NCBI GenBank assembly: GCA_035714115.1
Contig: DASTMO010000049.1
Span: 1 to 51,349, forward strand
DNA length: 51,349 nt
Origin: CAMAVH01 sp035714115
GTDB lineage: Bacteria; Pseudomonadota; Alphaproteobacteria; SMXQ01
Reading direction: 5' to 3'
Shown one piece after another: positions 16,680 to 25,048 of this stretch. The position numbers and the translations under genes are program-made. How positions within the stretch are numbered: position 1 is the first letter of the stretch; every line of letters begins with the position of its first letter. The notes beneath the pieces were generated by a model. The model was given only the letters and a program-made list of their open reading frames with translations. It ran no database searches and was not told where the DNA came from.

Positions 16680-18161
16680 TTAGACGCTCTTGCCCCAGCC
16701 TTCCAGCAGGTAGCCGAACTTCTCGCGGGTCTCTTTGTGCAGCTTCTCCGAGGGCATGTTGACCTTCGGGAACTGATCGCGCCAGTGGAACGGACGGCAC
16801 GCGTCGATGATGGCGCGGCTGTTCGTGAAGTCGCCACGCTCGCGCTGTTCCGGCGTGACGCGCGGATCGAGCGGGGTGGACCAGGCGTTGTGCACGATGT
16901 CGATCGAGGTCGCCGGATCCGAACGGGTGACCACCGCCCACATCAGCTGCTCGAGGTTCGACACGTCGATGTCGTCATCGACCACGAACACGTATTTACC
17001 AGCGTAAGCGCCGACGTGGCACTGGCAAGCGATGTGGCCGACCTGGCGGGCATGGCCCGGATAGCGCTGCTTGATCGAGACGGCGACGAGCATGCGCGCG
17101 GTGCCGACTTCGTGCGCCCAAACGTTGGTGACGTCGGGCACGCCGGCCGCCTGGATCGACTGCTTCAGTAGAGCCGAACGGGCGACGGCGCGGTAGCGGG
17201 CCAGCTCATCGGGCGGACGCTGCGGAGGGCAGCCGAGGATGATCGGGTCGTTGCGGTGGTAGATCGCTTCGACGTTCAGCACGGGCTCAGGACGCATGTC
17301 GGAGGCGTAGTAGCCGGTCCATTCGCCGAACGGACCTTCGTCCATGAACTCGTTCGGGTCGATCCAGCCTTCGAGGACGATTTCGGCATCCTTCGGGAAC
17401 GGCAGACCGGTGATCTTGCCCTTCACGCATTCGATCGGCTTCTTGTAGAGGCCGCCGAGGATGTCGTACTCGCTGATGCCGTACGGCACTTCCTGCGACG
17501 AGAGCAGGAACATCATCGGCGAGCCGCCGACGACGATGAGCGCGGGCATCTTCTCGCCGCGCTCGGCGTACTTGTCGCGATGGATGCGGCCGTGCTTACC
17601 GGGCGAGATGTAGAAGCCGATCTTGTTCTTGGTCTGGATCATGCAGCGGTAGGTGCCGCAGTTCACCCAACCTTCGTCCGGGTCCATGGTGACGTTGTAG
17701 GAGCCGGTGCCGAGATAGCGTCCGCCGTCTTCCTCGTGCCATTTCGGCGTCGGGAAGATGTTCAGGTCGACGTCCTTGCCCATCAGGATGTTTTCGAAGA
17801 TCGGGCCGGTCTCGACGATCTTGTGCGGGATCGGCTTGTTTTCCGGGTTGCGGTAGACCTTCAGGAAGGCCTCGCTGAGGGCCAGGCGGTCCAGACCCTC
17901 GGAGAAGCCGAGCGTCATGTTCGCGCGCTTGGCGCCGAAGAAGTTCGTCAGGACGCGGAAGCCCTTCTTAATGCCGGGCACTTCGTCGAAGATGCCGACC
18001 GGGGCCGGATCGGTGTGATGGAGCATCTCCGTCACCATGCCGATCTCTTTTTCCCAGCTCAGGCCGTTGATGTACTTCACTTCGCCGAGCTTGTCCGCCT
18101 CGCGGATCCAGCCGCGCAGATCCTCGTAAGCGAATTGATGTTTCAGATTGTCGTCAGACAT
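16680..18161 (-). CDS. UbiD-family prenylated-FMN-dependent (de)carboxylase
   Basis: A 493-residue cytosolic enzyme of the UbiD family, which uses prenylated FMN for reversible non-oxidative decarboxylation of aromatic or alpha,beta-unsaturated acids. The catalytic trio of fungal Fdc1 (R173, E277, E282) is matched in spacing by R172 (TYRCMI), E275 and E280 (DEGPFGEWTGYY). Length is typical. It follows the MarR gene by 63 bases on the same strand, and CAGGGAGAGATCA precedes the ATG. No ubiX (prenyl-FMN synthase) or third small subunit is in the window. The aromatic-oxygenase context suggests a catabolic decarboxylase rather than ubiquinone biosynthesis. Confidence 0.93.
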   Translation of the reverse strand: MSDDNLKHQFAYEDLRGWIREADKLGEVKYINGLSWEKEIGMVTEMLHHTDPAPVGIFDEVPGIKKGFRVLTNFFGAKRANMTLGFSEGLDRLALSEAFLKVYRNPENKPIPHKIVETGPIFENILMGKDVDLNIFPTPKWHEEDGGRYLGTGSYNVTMDPDEGWVNCGTYRCMIQTKNKIGFYISPGKHGRIHRDKYAERGEKMPALIVVGGSPMMFLLSSQEVPYGISEYDILGGLYKKPIECVKGKITGLPFPKDAEIVLEGWIDPNEFMDEGPFGEWTGYYASDMRPEPVLNVEAIYHRNDPIILGCPPQRPPDELARYRAVARSALLKQSIQAAGVPDVTNVWAHEVGTARMLVAVSIKQRYPGHARQVGHIACQCHVGAYAGKYVFVVDDDIDVSNLEQLMWAVVTRSDPATSIDIVHNAWSTPLDPRVTPEQRERGDFTNSRAIIDACRPFHWRDQFPKVNMPSEKLHKETREKFGYLLEGWGKSV

Positions 18162-18224
18162 TGATCTCTCCCTGATAGGGGCTTTACGCGGTTATACGGT
18201 TTACTGGTCTCGACGCGGCCGCGC

Positions 18225-18761
18225 TCATCGTCCCGCCGCCGCGCGCTGCGGCGGATCGAGATCGGTGAGATCGGCGTCGCGAAGATTCCTGAGCATGCGC
18301 AGCAGCGCATCCCGGAATAGCTGAGCGTCGCGCGCGGGAATGCCCGCCAGCAGCACACGCTCGTAATCCTTGTAGTAAATCGGCCGGTTCTGCAGCGCGA
18401 GCTTGCGGCCCTTGGCGGTGATGCTGACCTGCACCGAGCGCGCGTCGGAGGCGTCGCGTTGGCGGCGGATCAGGCCCTTCTCGCCCATGCGGTCCAGGAG
18501 GCGCGAGAGGGTGGAGATTTCCGCGCCGGTCAGCCGCGCCAATTCCTTCACCGTGGCGCTCTCGCGCGGCAGCAGGCGGAACAGCACGCGCACGCCTTCC
18601 AGCGTCAAGCCGTATGCCTTGGCGCGCTTCTTCACCGAGCCGTCCACCAGATTGAGGATCTCGTGCATCACGAACGGAATCGTGCGCTCCGATTCGTCGA
18701 TCGGCGCGGCGGCGTCGTTGATGCTGGCGAGGCGGGCGGTATCGGCCATGGGGCGGGGCAA
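18225..18761 (-). CDS. MarR-family transcriptional regulator
   Basis: A 178-residue winged-helix regulator. The recognition region ATVKELARLTGAEISTLSRLLDRMGEKGLIRR and wing RDASDARSVQVSITAKGRKL are typical of MarR proteins, which usually release DNA on binding a phenolic or aromatic acid. It precedes the UbiD-type gene in the same direction. Two perfect TTTGCAAA palindromes 21 bp apart lie upstream of its start and are probable self-operators. The start could be 18761 or the ATG four codons later (18749). It is a good candidate for control of the UbiD gene, and perhaps of the binding-protein genes that share part of the motif. Confidence 0.9.
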   Translation of the reverse strand: MPRPMADTARLASINDAAAPIDESERTIPFVMHEILNLVDGSVKKRAKAYGLTLEGVRVLFRLLPRESATVKELARLTGAEISTLSRLLDRMGEKGLIRRQRDASDARSVQVSITAKGRKLALQNRPIYYKDYERVLLAGIPARDAQLFRDALLRMLRNLRDADLTDLDPPQRAAAGR

Positions 18762-18825
18762 GGAGCCTGTGACGTTGGCGGGGCAGGTCTATGCCTGCTT
18801 GAAGTCGGCGGACTCTGCCCCGACT

Positions 18826-18858
18826 TATTTGCAAACGCAACTATTGATTTTGCAAATA
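18826..18858. promoter_or_regulatory. Paired TTTGCAAA palindromes, probable MarR operator
   Basis: TATTTGCAAA (18826-18835) and TTTGCAAATA (18849-18858) form a perfect 10-bp inverted repeat. Each half also contains the self-palindromic TTTGCAAA. The centres are 21 bp apart, so two dimers would sit on the same DNA face. The pair lies 65-97 bases before the MarR start codon. Confidence 0.6.
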
Positions 18859-18942
18859 TTGCGGCGCAGCAAAATTCGCGAGTCCTTCAAAGGACTTTGT
18901 GGATAAGTCCGTTGCGGGCTTTCTCGGCGCTAGGCCTGGGGC

Positions 18943-19710
18943 TTAGAAGACCGCCGTGCGGATCATGTTGAGGCCGATCAGGATCAGCGCCACCAGCAGC
19001 ACCTTGCGGAAGACCTCCTCGTTGATGTGGTGGCGGACATACTGGCCGATGAACATGCCGAGAACGACCGGAATGGCGGCGAGCAGGGACGGCACGATGT
19101 GCTCGGCGCGGTAGGTGCCGTCGATCACGTAGAAGATGCCGGTCGGCACCACGCCGAGCAGGTAGACCAGGCCGATCGTGCCGATGAACTCTTCCTTTTT
19201 CACCTGCAGGGCGACGAGGAACATGATGATCGCCGGGCCGATGAACAGAGTCAGGCCGCCGAAGAAGCCGCCGGTGAGGCCGATTGCCACGCTCAGCCAG
19301 GTTTCGTGCTTTTCCGGCACGGTGAGCTTGGGATTGAACAGATTGATCGAGGAAAAGAAGGCGACGGTGGCGCCGACGATGCCGGTCAGCCACATGGGGT
19401 CGATGGCGACCAGCGTCTTGCTGCCAAACCAGGCGCCGACGATGACCGACAGCATCATCGGCCAGAAACGCTTGAAGGCTTGAACGAAAAAGCCGCCGCG
19501 GAACGCCTGCCAGATGTTGGTCAGCAGCACAGAAACGTAAAGGATGGCGATGGTGTCGCGCAGCGAGATGGCGGTGGAGAGCAGCGGCAGCGCCAGCATC
19601 GGCAGGCCGACGCCGATCATGCCTTTGACCAGCCCGCCGGCCAGCAGGGCTCCGAAGCACACCAGCAGCGCCAGGGTGCCGATGTCTTGGCCGGAAATAT
19701 TGAGCGACAT
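18943..19710 (-). CDS. TauE/SafE (TSUP) family membrane transporter
   Basis: A 255-residue protein with about eight hydrophobic helices and the family's repeated half-motifs (GGLVKGMIGVGLPMLALPL near the N-terminus, GLTGGFFGGLTLFIGP in the middle). TSUP members carry sulfite, sulfonates or organic anions across the inner membrane. The substrate here is not evident. It is encoded upstream of marR on the same strand but separated by 181 bases that hold the MarR palindromes, so it is probably a separate unit. It is divergent from the FAD reductase gene. Confidence 0.9.
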   Translation of the reverse strand: MSLNISGQDIGTLALLVCFGALLAGGLVKGMIGVGLPMLALPLLSTAISLRDTIAILYVSVLLTNIWQAFRGGFFVQAFKRFWPMMLSVIVGAWFGSKTLVAIDPMWLTGIVGATVAFFSSINLFNPKLTVPEKHETWLSVAIGLTGGFFGGLTLFIGPAIIMFLVALQVKKEEFIGTIGLVYLLGVVPTGIFYVIDGTYRAEHIVPSLLAAIPVVLGMFIGQYVRHHINEEVFRKVLLVALILIGLNMIRTAVF

Positions 19711-19950
19711 GGGGGACTCTATGCGAATGGCGCCAGGGCGACGCGTGAAGGGCTGAGGAAGCAGGATCGGGGTACTCCCGCCCCGGCGGCCCGGTCAAGC
19801 TTTCCGCCCTGCATAACCCCACGCCGGCCAGGGATATCGCCGGGTTCATTGAGAATTTCCAGGCCTCCGGCGAAAGCTCGGGCATGGCGGGATCGCCGCC
19901 GCCATGCTAACCACTCGCAACATTTTTGACCTGAGCGCAGGGGACTGAAC

Positions 19951-21198
19951 GTGGTTGAGCAAGCGGACATCGTCATCGTCGGCGGCGGACAAGCGGGGTG
20001 CCGGGCGGCGCAGGCCGCGCGCCATGCGCCCTTCGAGGGCCGCATCGTCCTGATCGGCGAGGAAGCGCAGCCGCCTTACGAGCGTCCGCCTCTGTCGAAA
20101 GACGTCCTGACCGGCGCGACCCCGGTCGAGAAGACCTATCTCAGCCCGCTCGAGCAATATGCCGAGTTCAAGATCGATCTGTGGACCGGCACGCGCGCCG
20201 AGAAGCTCGATCCCGCCGCGCACAAACTGACCCTGTCGGGCCAGCACGGCGGCGAACTGACCTACAAGAAGCTGCTGATCGTGACCGGCGGCCGCGTGCG
20301 CCACCTGCCGACCAAGGGCGCCGATCTCGACGGCGTGCATTACATCCGCACCATCGACGACAGCCTGGCGCTCAAGCCCAAGCTGGTCGCCGGCGCCAAG
20401 GTCGTCGTCATCGGCGGCGGCTTCATCGGCCTGGAGACCGCGGCGAGCGCACGCAAGCTCGGCTGCGACGTGACGATCCTCGAGATGCAGCCGACGCTGC
20501 TCGGCCGCGTCTGCGACAAATGGGTCGGCGACTGGTACGTCAATTTGCACCGCAAGAACGGCGCGACGGTGATAACCCAGGCGGTGATCGACGGCATCGA
20601 AGGTTCGGGCAAGGTCTCGGGCGTGCGCCTCGGCGACGGCACGGTGTTGCCGGCCGACATCGTCGTCGTCGGTATCGGCATCATTCCCAACGTCGAGCTG
20701 GCCGCTGACGCCGGCATCGCGACCGGCAATGGCATCACGGTGGACGAGTTCGGCCATACCAGCGCGCCGGACGTCTATGCCGCCGGCGACGTCGCCCATC
20801 TGCCGGTCCTCGTGCACGGCATCAAGGCGCGCCTGGAGACCTGGGCCAACGCTCAGAACGGCGGCATCGCGGTCGCCAACAACATAGTCGCCGAGCTCAA
20901 GGGCGAGGCGCCCAAGCCATTCAACGACACGCCCTGGTTCTGGTCGGACCAGTACGACGTGAACCTGCAGATCGTCGGCGTTCCCGTCGGATGGGATAAG
21001 ATCGTCACGCGTGGCAACCCGGACAGCGGCAAATTCATGCTGTTCTACCTGCACGAGGGCAAGGTCGTGGCCGCCAACATCTTCAACAACGGCCGCGAAA
21101 TGCGCTTCTGCAAGCAGCTTGTGCAGAGCGGCAAGGTCGTTTCGGAAGCCGATCTGGCGAATGAAACGTTGAAAATGCAGGATCTCGCCAAGGCGTAA
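19951..21198 (+). CDS. FAD/NAD(P)-dependent ferredoxin reductase, oxygenase electron-transfer type
   Basis: A 415-residue flavoprotein with an FAD Rossmann site at the N-terminus (IVIVGGGQAGCRAA), an NAD site at about residue 150 (VVVIGGGFIGLETA), the YERPPLSKDVL loop and DVYAAGDVA. This is the layout of ferredoxin reductases that feed bacterial dioxygenases and P450s. No redox-active CxxC is seen. GTG start at 19951, with AGGGGA before it. It should pass electrons from NAD(P)H to the Rieske ferredoxin encoded at 23534 and so to the oxygenase at 30989-32745; this chain is inferred from co-occurrence. Confidence 0.92.
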   Translation: MVEQADIVIVGGGQAGCRAAQAARHAPFEGRIVLIGEEAQPPYERPPLSKDVLTGATPVEKTYLSPLEQYAEFKIDLWTGTRAEKLDPAAHKLTLSGQHGGELTYKKLLIVTGGRVRHLPTKGADLDGVHYIRTIDDSLALKPKLVAGAKVVVIGGGFIGLETAASARKLGCDVTILEMQPTLLGRVCDKWVGDWYVNLHRKNGATVITQAVIDGIEGSGKVSGVRLGDGTVLPADIVVVGIGIIPNVELAADAGIATGNGITVDEFGHTSAPDVYAAGDVAHLPVLVHGIKARLETWANAQNGGIAVANNIVAELKGEAPKPFNDTPWFWSDQYDVNLQIVGVPVGWDKIVTRGNPDSGKFMLFYLHEGKVVAANIFNNGREMRFCKQLVQSGKVVSEADLANETLKMQDLAKA

Positions 21199-21320
21199 CC
21201 CGCCTCTTGTCCGTCATGCGTGGACAATCCCGAACGGTTAAGCCCTATTATCAGTGGCATAACCTGCCGCTATAACGGCTGTTCGTTTTTCGGGCTTCAC
21301 ACATAAAGGGGACAAGACAA

Positions 21321-23150
21321 ATGGCGTCTCGCAGCAAGAAATCGGCCGCCGGCAAATTCGCGACGGTCGATCGGCCGGAGAAGCTCGGCAGCAATCGCCG
21401 CATGGGCTGGAATTCCGACGCCATCGCCGAATTCGCCCGCCGGCTCGACCTGAAATACATGGCCTTGGTGCCGGGCGCGAGCTATCGCGGCTTTCACGAT
21501 TCGGTCGTCAACTACCTCGGCAACGTCAATCCGCAGATGGTCATCTGCATGCACGAGGAGCATTCGGTCGCCATCGCGCACGGCTACGCCAAGGTCACGG
21601 AAAAGCCGATGTTCGTCAGCGTTCATAGCAACGTCGGCCTGATGCACGCCAGCATGGCGATCTTCAACGCCTGGTGCGACCGCGTGCCGATGATCATTTT
21701 CGGCGCCACCGGCCCGGTCGACGCCAATGAGCGCCGCCCGTGGATCGACTGGATTCACACGGCGCGCGACCAGGGCGCGCTGATCCGCGACTTCACCAAG
21801 TGGGACGATCAGCCCGCCTCGGTGCCGGCCGCCATCGAAGCCATCGCCCGCGCGCGCCAGATCACCATGACCGCGCCGAACGGCCCGACCTACATCAATC
21901 TCGACGCCGGCATGCAGGAAGGCAAGTTGACGGGCGAGGTCGAATTCCCCGACATGAAGCGCTATGAGCCGGCGCCGATGCCGGCGCCCGCGCCGGAAAG
22001 CATCGAAGCCGCCGCCGATCTGCTCGCCAAGGCGAAGAAGCCGGTGTTCCTGTGCGGCCGCGTCTCGCGCAGCCAGGAAGATTGGGACAAGCGCGTGGAG
22101 CTGGCCGAAGCGATGGGCGCGGTGGTGCTGACCGACATGCACAATTCGGCGGCCTTCCCGACGGAGCATCCGCTGCACATCATCGAGGGCCGCTTCCGCC
22201 CGGCCGAGCCGACCAAGGAAATCATCAAGAACGCCGACGTCATCCTGGCCTACGACTGGCTCGATCTCGCCGGCTTCCTGACCCAGTGCACCGGCGATCC
22301 GGCGGTGAAGGCCAAGATCATCAATTGCTCGGTCGACATGTACATCCATCGCGGCTGGAGCATGGATTATCAGGCGCTGCCGGCCGCCGACATCTTCATG
22401 CTGTCGCCGCCCGACGCCGTCACCGCGCCTCTCTTGAAGGCGATCGACAAGCGCACGAAGGGCGCGCGCCATAAGACGCCGAAGATGAAGATCAAGCTGC
22501 CCAAGGCGTCCGGCGCGCCCAAGCGCGGCGCCAAGGCCGGCATGAGCCTGCGCGAAATGGCGACCTGCGTCACCGAGGCGCTCGCCGGCAAGCCGGTGTC
22601 CTACGCCCGCGTCTCGCTCGGCTGGCCGGGTTTCGCCAGCAAGTTCAAGGGGCCGATGGATTACTTCGGCCATGACGGCGGCGGCGGCGTCGGCTCCGGT
22701 CCGGGCATCGCCATCGGCGTCGCCCTGGCGCTGATGGATTCGGGCCGCATCCCGGTCGCCATCGTCGGCGACGGCGACTTCATGATGGGCTCGAACGCGC
22801 TGTGGACCGCCGCGCACTTCCAGATTCCTGTGCTGTTCGTGGTCGCCAACAACCGTTCCTACTACAACGACGAGACGCACCAGGAACGCATGGCGATCGT
22901 GCGCGGCCGCCCGGTCGAAAACAAATGGATCGGCCAGCGCCTGGACGATCCGGCGGTCGATCTCGCCATGATCGCGAGGGCTCAGGGCATCGATTCGGAA
23001 GGCCCGATCTGGGATCTGAAGGATCTGCCGGCGGCTCTCGAACGCGGCGTCAAAGCCGTCGAGGCCGGCAAGCCCTACGTGCTCGATGTTCGCATCGACC
23101 CGGGTTATGCCGAAATCAACATGACCACGGCGAGCCGCAAAAAGGGCTGA
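21321..23150 (+). CDS. Thiamine-diphosphate-dependent enzyme (acetolactate synthase/benzoylformate decarboxylase-like)
   Basis: A 609-residue three-domain ThDP enzyme. The N-terminal pyrimidine-binding domain has the catalytic glutamate E79 in MHEEHSVAIAHGYAK, a middle domain follows, and the C-terminal pyrophosphate-binding domain carries GDGDFMMGSNALWTAA and VVANN at about residues 483-512. A lysine-rich linker (about residues 380-412) separates the last two. Such enzymes cleave or join bonds next to a keto group. In this catabolic setting a 2-oxo-acid decarboxylase or aldolase-type lyase is as likely as an acetolactate synthase, and there is no ilvN small subunit. AAAGGGGA precedes the ATG and a strong terminator follows. 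Confidence 0.88.
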   Translation: MASRSKKSAAGKFATVDRPEKLGSNRRMGWNSDAIAEFARRLDLKYMALVPGASYRGFHDSVVNYLGNVNPQMVICMHEEHSVAIAHGYAKVTEKPMFVSVHSNVGLMHASMAIFNAWCDRVPMIIFGATGPVDANERRPWIDWIHTARDQGALIRDFTKWDDQPASVPAAIEAIARARQITMTAPNGPTYINLDAGMQEGKLTGEVEFPDMKRYEPAPMPAPAPESIEAAADLLAKAKKPVFLCGRVSRSQEDWDKRVELAEAMGAVVLTDMHNSAAFPTEHPLHIIEGRFRPAEPTKEIIKNADVILAYDWLDLAGFLTQCTGDPAVKAKIINCSVDMYIHRGWSMDYQALPAADIFMLSPPDAVTAPLLKAIDKRTKGARHKTPKMKIKLPKASGAPKRGAKAGMSLREMATCVTEALAGKPVSYARVSLGWPGFASKFKGPMDYFGHDGGGGVGSGPGIAIGVALALMDSGRIPVAIVGDGDFMMGSNALWTAAHFQIPVLFVVANNRSYYNDETHQERMAIVRGRPVENKWIGQRLDDPAVDLAMIARAQGIDSEGPIWDLKDLPAALERGVKAVEAGKPYVLDVRIDPGYAEINMTTASRKKG

Positions 23151-23173
23151 GCCGGGCTCATTCAAGGCCACGC

Positions 23174-23210
23174 GCGGGCCGGTCCCTTCAGGGGCCGGCC
23201 CGCTGCGTTT
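23174..23210 (+). terminator. Rho-independent terminator after the ThDP enzyme gene
   Basis: A 13-bp GC-rich stem with one wobble pair (23174-23186 with 23191-23203) and a TTCA loop is followed closely by TTTT at 23207-23210. It lies 23 bases after the stop codon. Confidence 0.8.
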
Positions 23211-23533
23211 TGGGCTCCTGCCGGCTTAGGCGATAACCAAGGTTTTTGGCGGCTTTCCTGGGCTTTATCGCAGGGGAATCGCGTTGCCCGGGCGGAAGTG
23301 AACGACTAGGATGCGGCCCTTGCAAAGAGTCGCCGTCTGTCCGAGGCCGCCCAGGCCTTGACGGAACTGCGGCTAAATGCAAAGGTATCTAATCATTAGA
23401 TATCAATGAAACGAGGGGCGCGAACGGCCCGCGATCTGTCATGTCGCGGCTGTTTTGGCGTTGCAAGCGGCTCATGGGGGGTCGCGGGAAACGAACAGAA
23501 GGACGACGGCCCAAGCCGTTGAGAGAGACGTAA
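23211..23533. other. Intergenic region before the ferredoxin operon
   Basis: About 320 bases without a credible gene on either strand. It holds the palindrome at 23386-23402, which is AT-rich against a GC-rich background, and a GAGAGAGA ribosome-binding region just before the ferredoxin ATG. The leader after the palindrome is about 130 bases; I see no riboswitch-like fold in it. Confidence 0.6.
23386..23402. promoter_or_regulatory. TATCTAA-TCA-TTAGATA operator candidate
   Basis: A perfect 7-bp inverted repeat with a three-base spacer, extended on the right to TTAGATATCAAT. A matching TTAGATATCAAA occurs at 32884 before the oxygenase alpha gene, and TTAGACATCTAA at 33029 before the TRAP genes. 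This indicates one shared regulator, not identified in the window. Confidence 0.6.
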
Positions 23534-23845
23534 ATGGCGCAAGAGCACCGCGTAGCCAAAGTCAGCGAGATCGAGCCGGAGTCCGGCAAGCAGATCAAGA
23601 TCGGCGATCTCGACATCGCCATCTGGCACAACGGCGGCAATTTCTACGCGACTGACGCGATCTGCACCCACGCTTGGGTGTCGCTGATCGACGGCTACAT
23701 CGAAGACGGCTGCGTCGAATGCCCGCTGCATGCCGGCCGCTTCGATCTGGCCACCGGCAAGGCGCAGGGCGCTCCGGTGTTCGTCGATCTCAAGACCTAT
23801 CCGCTCCGCATCGAGGGCGACGACATCGTGATCGAGACGCCGTAA
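23534..23845 (+). CDS. Rieske-type [2Fe-2S] ferredoxin
   Basis: A 103-residue soluble Rieske ferredoxin. The cluster ligands are C44 and H46 (ICTHAW) and C63 and H66 (ECPLHAG), with 16 residues between the two pairs, the spacing of oxygenase ferredoxins. It is the first gene of a closely spaced six-gene operon that ends at 28157. It should shuttle electrons between the FAD reductase at 19951 and the terminal oxygenase at 30989-32745. Confidence 0.95.
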   Translation: MAQEHRVAKVSEIEPESGKQIKIGDLDIAIWHNGGNFYATDAICTHAWVSLIDGYIEDGCVECPLHAGRFDLATGKAQGAPVFVDLKTYPLRIEGDDIVIETP

Positions 23846-23873
23846 GGCGCCGTTCAACCGCAGGGAGGCGGCC

Positions 23874-24452
23874 ATGAGCGATAAGGCGAAAGGTGGCGCG
23901 AGCATTCCGCGCATTCCGTTCGAGCAGTTCGAGCCCGGCTTGAAGGAGTCGCTGCGCCCGAAGGTCGAGCGTCTCGGCTATTGCGGCGAGATTTGGCAGA
24001 TCGGCGCCAACGTGCCGAAATCCATGCTGTCGTTCTGCGACATCACCGAGAACCTGAAGGACGAGATGCCGATGAAGGTCGTCGAGCTCGTCGCGCTCAC
24101 GGTCGCCGGCGTCATGGACAACGTCTACGAGCGCAATCAGCACGAGAACCTGGCCGACAAGCTCGGCTATGGCCGCGACTGGATCGCCGCCGTCAACTCG
24201 CTGAAGGCCGATGAGGCCGAAGGCCTGTCGCCCGATGAACGCAAGATCCAGAAGTTCGTCATCGCCGCGATTTACCGCCGCGGCCAGGACTGCGGCAAGT
24301 TGTTCGACGACGTGGTCGCTGCCGTCGGTCCCAAGACCGCGACCGGCATCCTCTTGTCCATCGGACGCTGCGTGCAGCATGCGATCTTCCGCAACGTGCT
24401 CGATCTCGAGCCGCCGGTGAAGTCGATCTTCGAGAAGGGCGCCGCGGCATGA
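23874..24452 (+). CDS. Carboxymuconolactone decarboxylase-like protein without redox CxxC (A)
   Basis: A 192-residue all-helical protein of the AhpD/carboxymuconolactone-decarboxylase superfamily. The helix that normally carries E-x(n)-CxxC-x3-H reads VVELVALTVAGVMDNVYERNQHEN: glutamate and histidine remain, but both cysteines are gone, so peroxidase chemistry is unlikely. The next gene starts inside its stop codon (ATGA) and encodes a paralogue, so the two probably form a hetero-oligomer. Its function in the operon is unknown; decarboxylase or isomerase activity on a lactone intermediate is one possibility. Confidence 0.82.
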   Translation: MSDKAKGGASIPRIPFEQFEPGLKESLRPKVERLGYCGEIWQIGANVPKSMLSFCDITENLKDEMPMKVVELVALTVAGVMDNVYERNQHENLADKLGYGRDWIAAVNSLKADEAEGLSPDERKIQKFVIAAIYRRGQDCGKLFDDVVAAVGPKTATGILLSIGRCVQHAIFRNVLDLEPPVKSIFEKGAAA

Positions 24453-25021
24453 TCTTCGAGGGCAAAGGCAAGGGCACGGAGCATCTCGTTCCGCGCATCG
24501 AGTTCGAGGCCATCGAGCCGAAACTGCGCGAGCTGTTCCGTCCGCGCGTCGAGCGCCTCGGCTATCTCGGCGAATTCTTCCGCGTGATGTCGGCGCAGCC
24601 GGAGACGATGCTCGGCTACTTCACCATCACCGAGAGCCTGAAAAAGGCACTGCCGGACAACTTCACCGAGATCATCTCGCTGTCGATCTCCAGCCGCCTC
24701 GGCAATCTCTACGAGCAGTATCAGAACGAGCAGCTCAGCCGGAAGCTGGGCTTCTCCGACGAATGGATCCGCGAAGCTCTCGAAGGGCAGGGCGCGACGC
24801 ATCTGTTCGACGAAAAGGAGAAGGCCGTGCAGGCTTACGCCATCGCCGCCGCTCAGCGTTCGGGCCGCGACGTCGAGGGCGAGTTCGAGGCGCTGGTGAA
24901 GGCCGTCGGCCCGGAGACGGCGATCGCCGTGGTCTGGCTCGTCATCCGCACCGTCTCGCACGCGATCATCAGCAACACGCTGCAGCTCGCTTCGCCGGTC
25001 AAATCGATTTTCGACAAATAA
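24449..25021 (+). CDS. Carboxymuconolactone decarboxylase-like protein without redox CxxC (B)
   Basis: A 190-residue paralogue of the preceding gene, sharing the order PRIxFExxEPxLxExxRPxVERLGYxGE and the C-terminal SPVKSIFDK/PPVKSIFEK. The active-site helix reads IISLSISSRLGNLYEQYQNEQ and has lost the cysteines, the histidine and the glutamate. It may be a structural partner of protein A. The four-base overlap with gene A indicates coupled translation and a fixed ratio of the two chains. Confidence 0.82.
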   Translation: MIFEGKGKGTEHLVPRIEFEAIEPKLRELFRPRVERLGYLGEFFRVMSAQPETMLGYFTITESLKKALPDNFTEIISLSISSRLGNLYEQYQNEQLSRKLGFSDEWIREALEGQGATHLFDEKEKAVQAYAIAAAQRSGRDVEGEFEALVKAVGPETAIAVVWLVIRTVSHAIISNTLQLASPVKSIFDK

Positions 25022-25048
25022 GCAGAAGAAATTTAGGAGCGCTCTTTC

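Noticed and set aside
21297..23171. A minus-strand open frame of about 620 codons opposite the ThDP enzyme
   Set aside because: Same reason: antisense of strongly biased codons, with no ribosome-binding site and no family.
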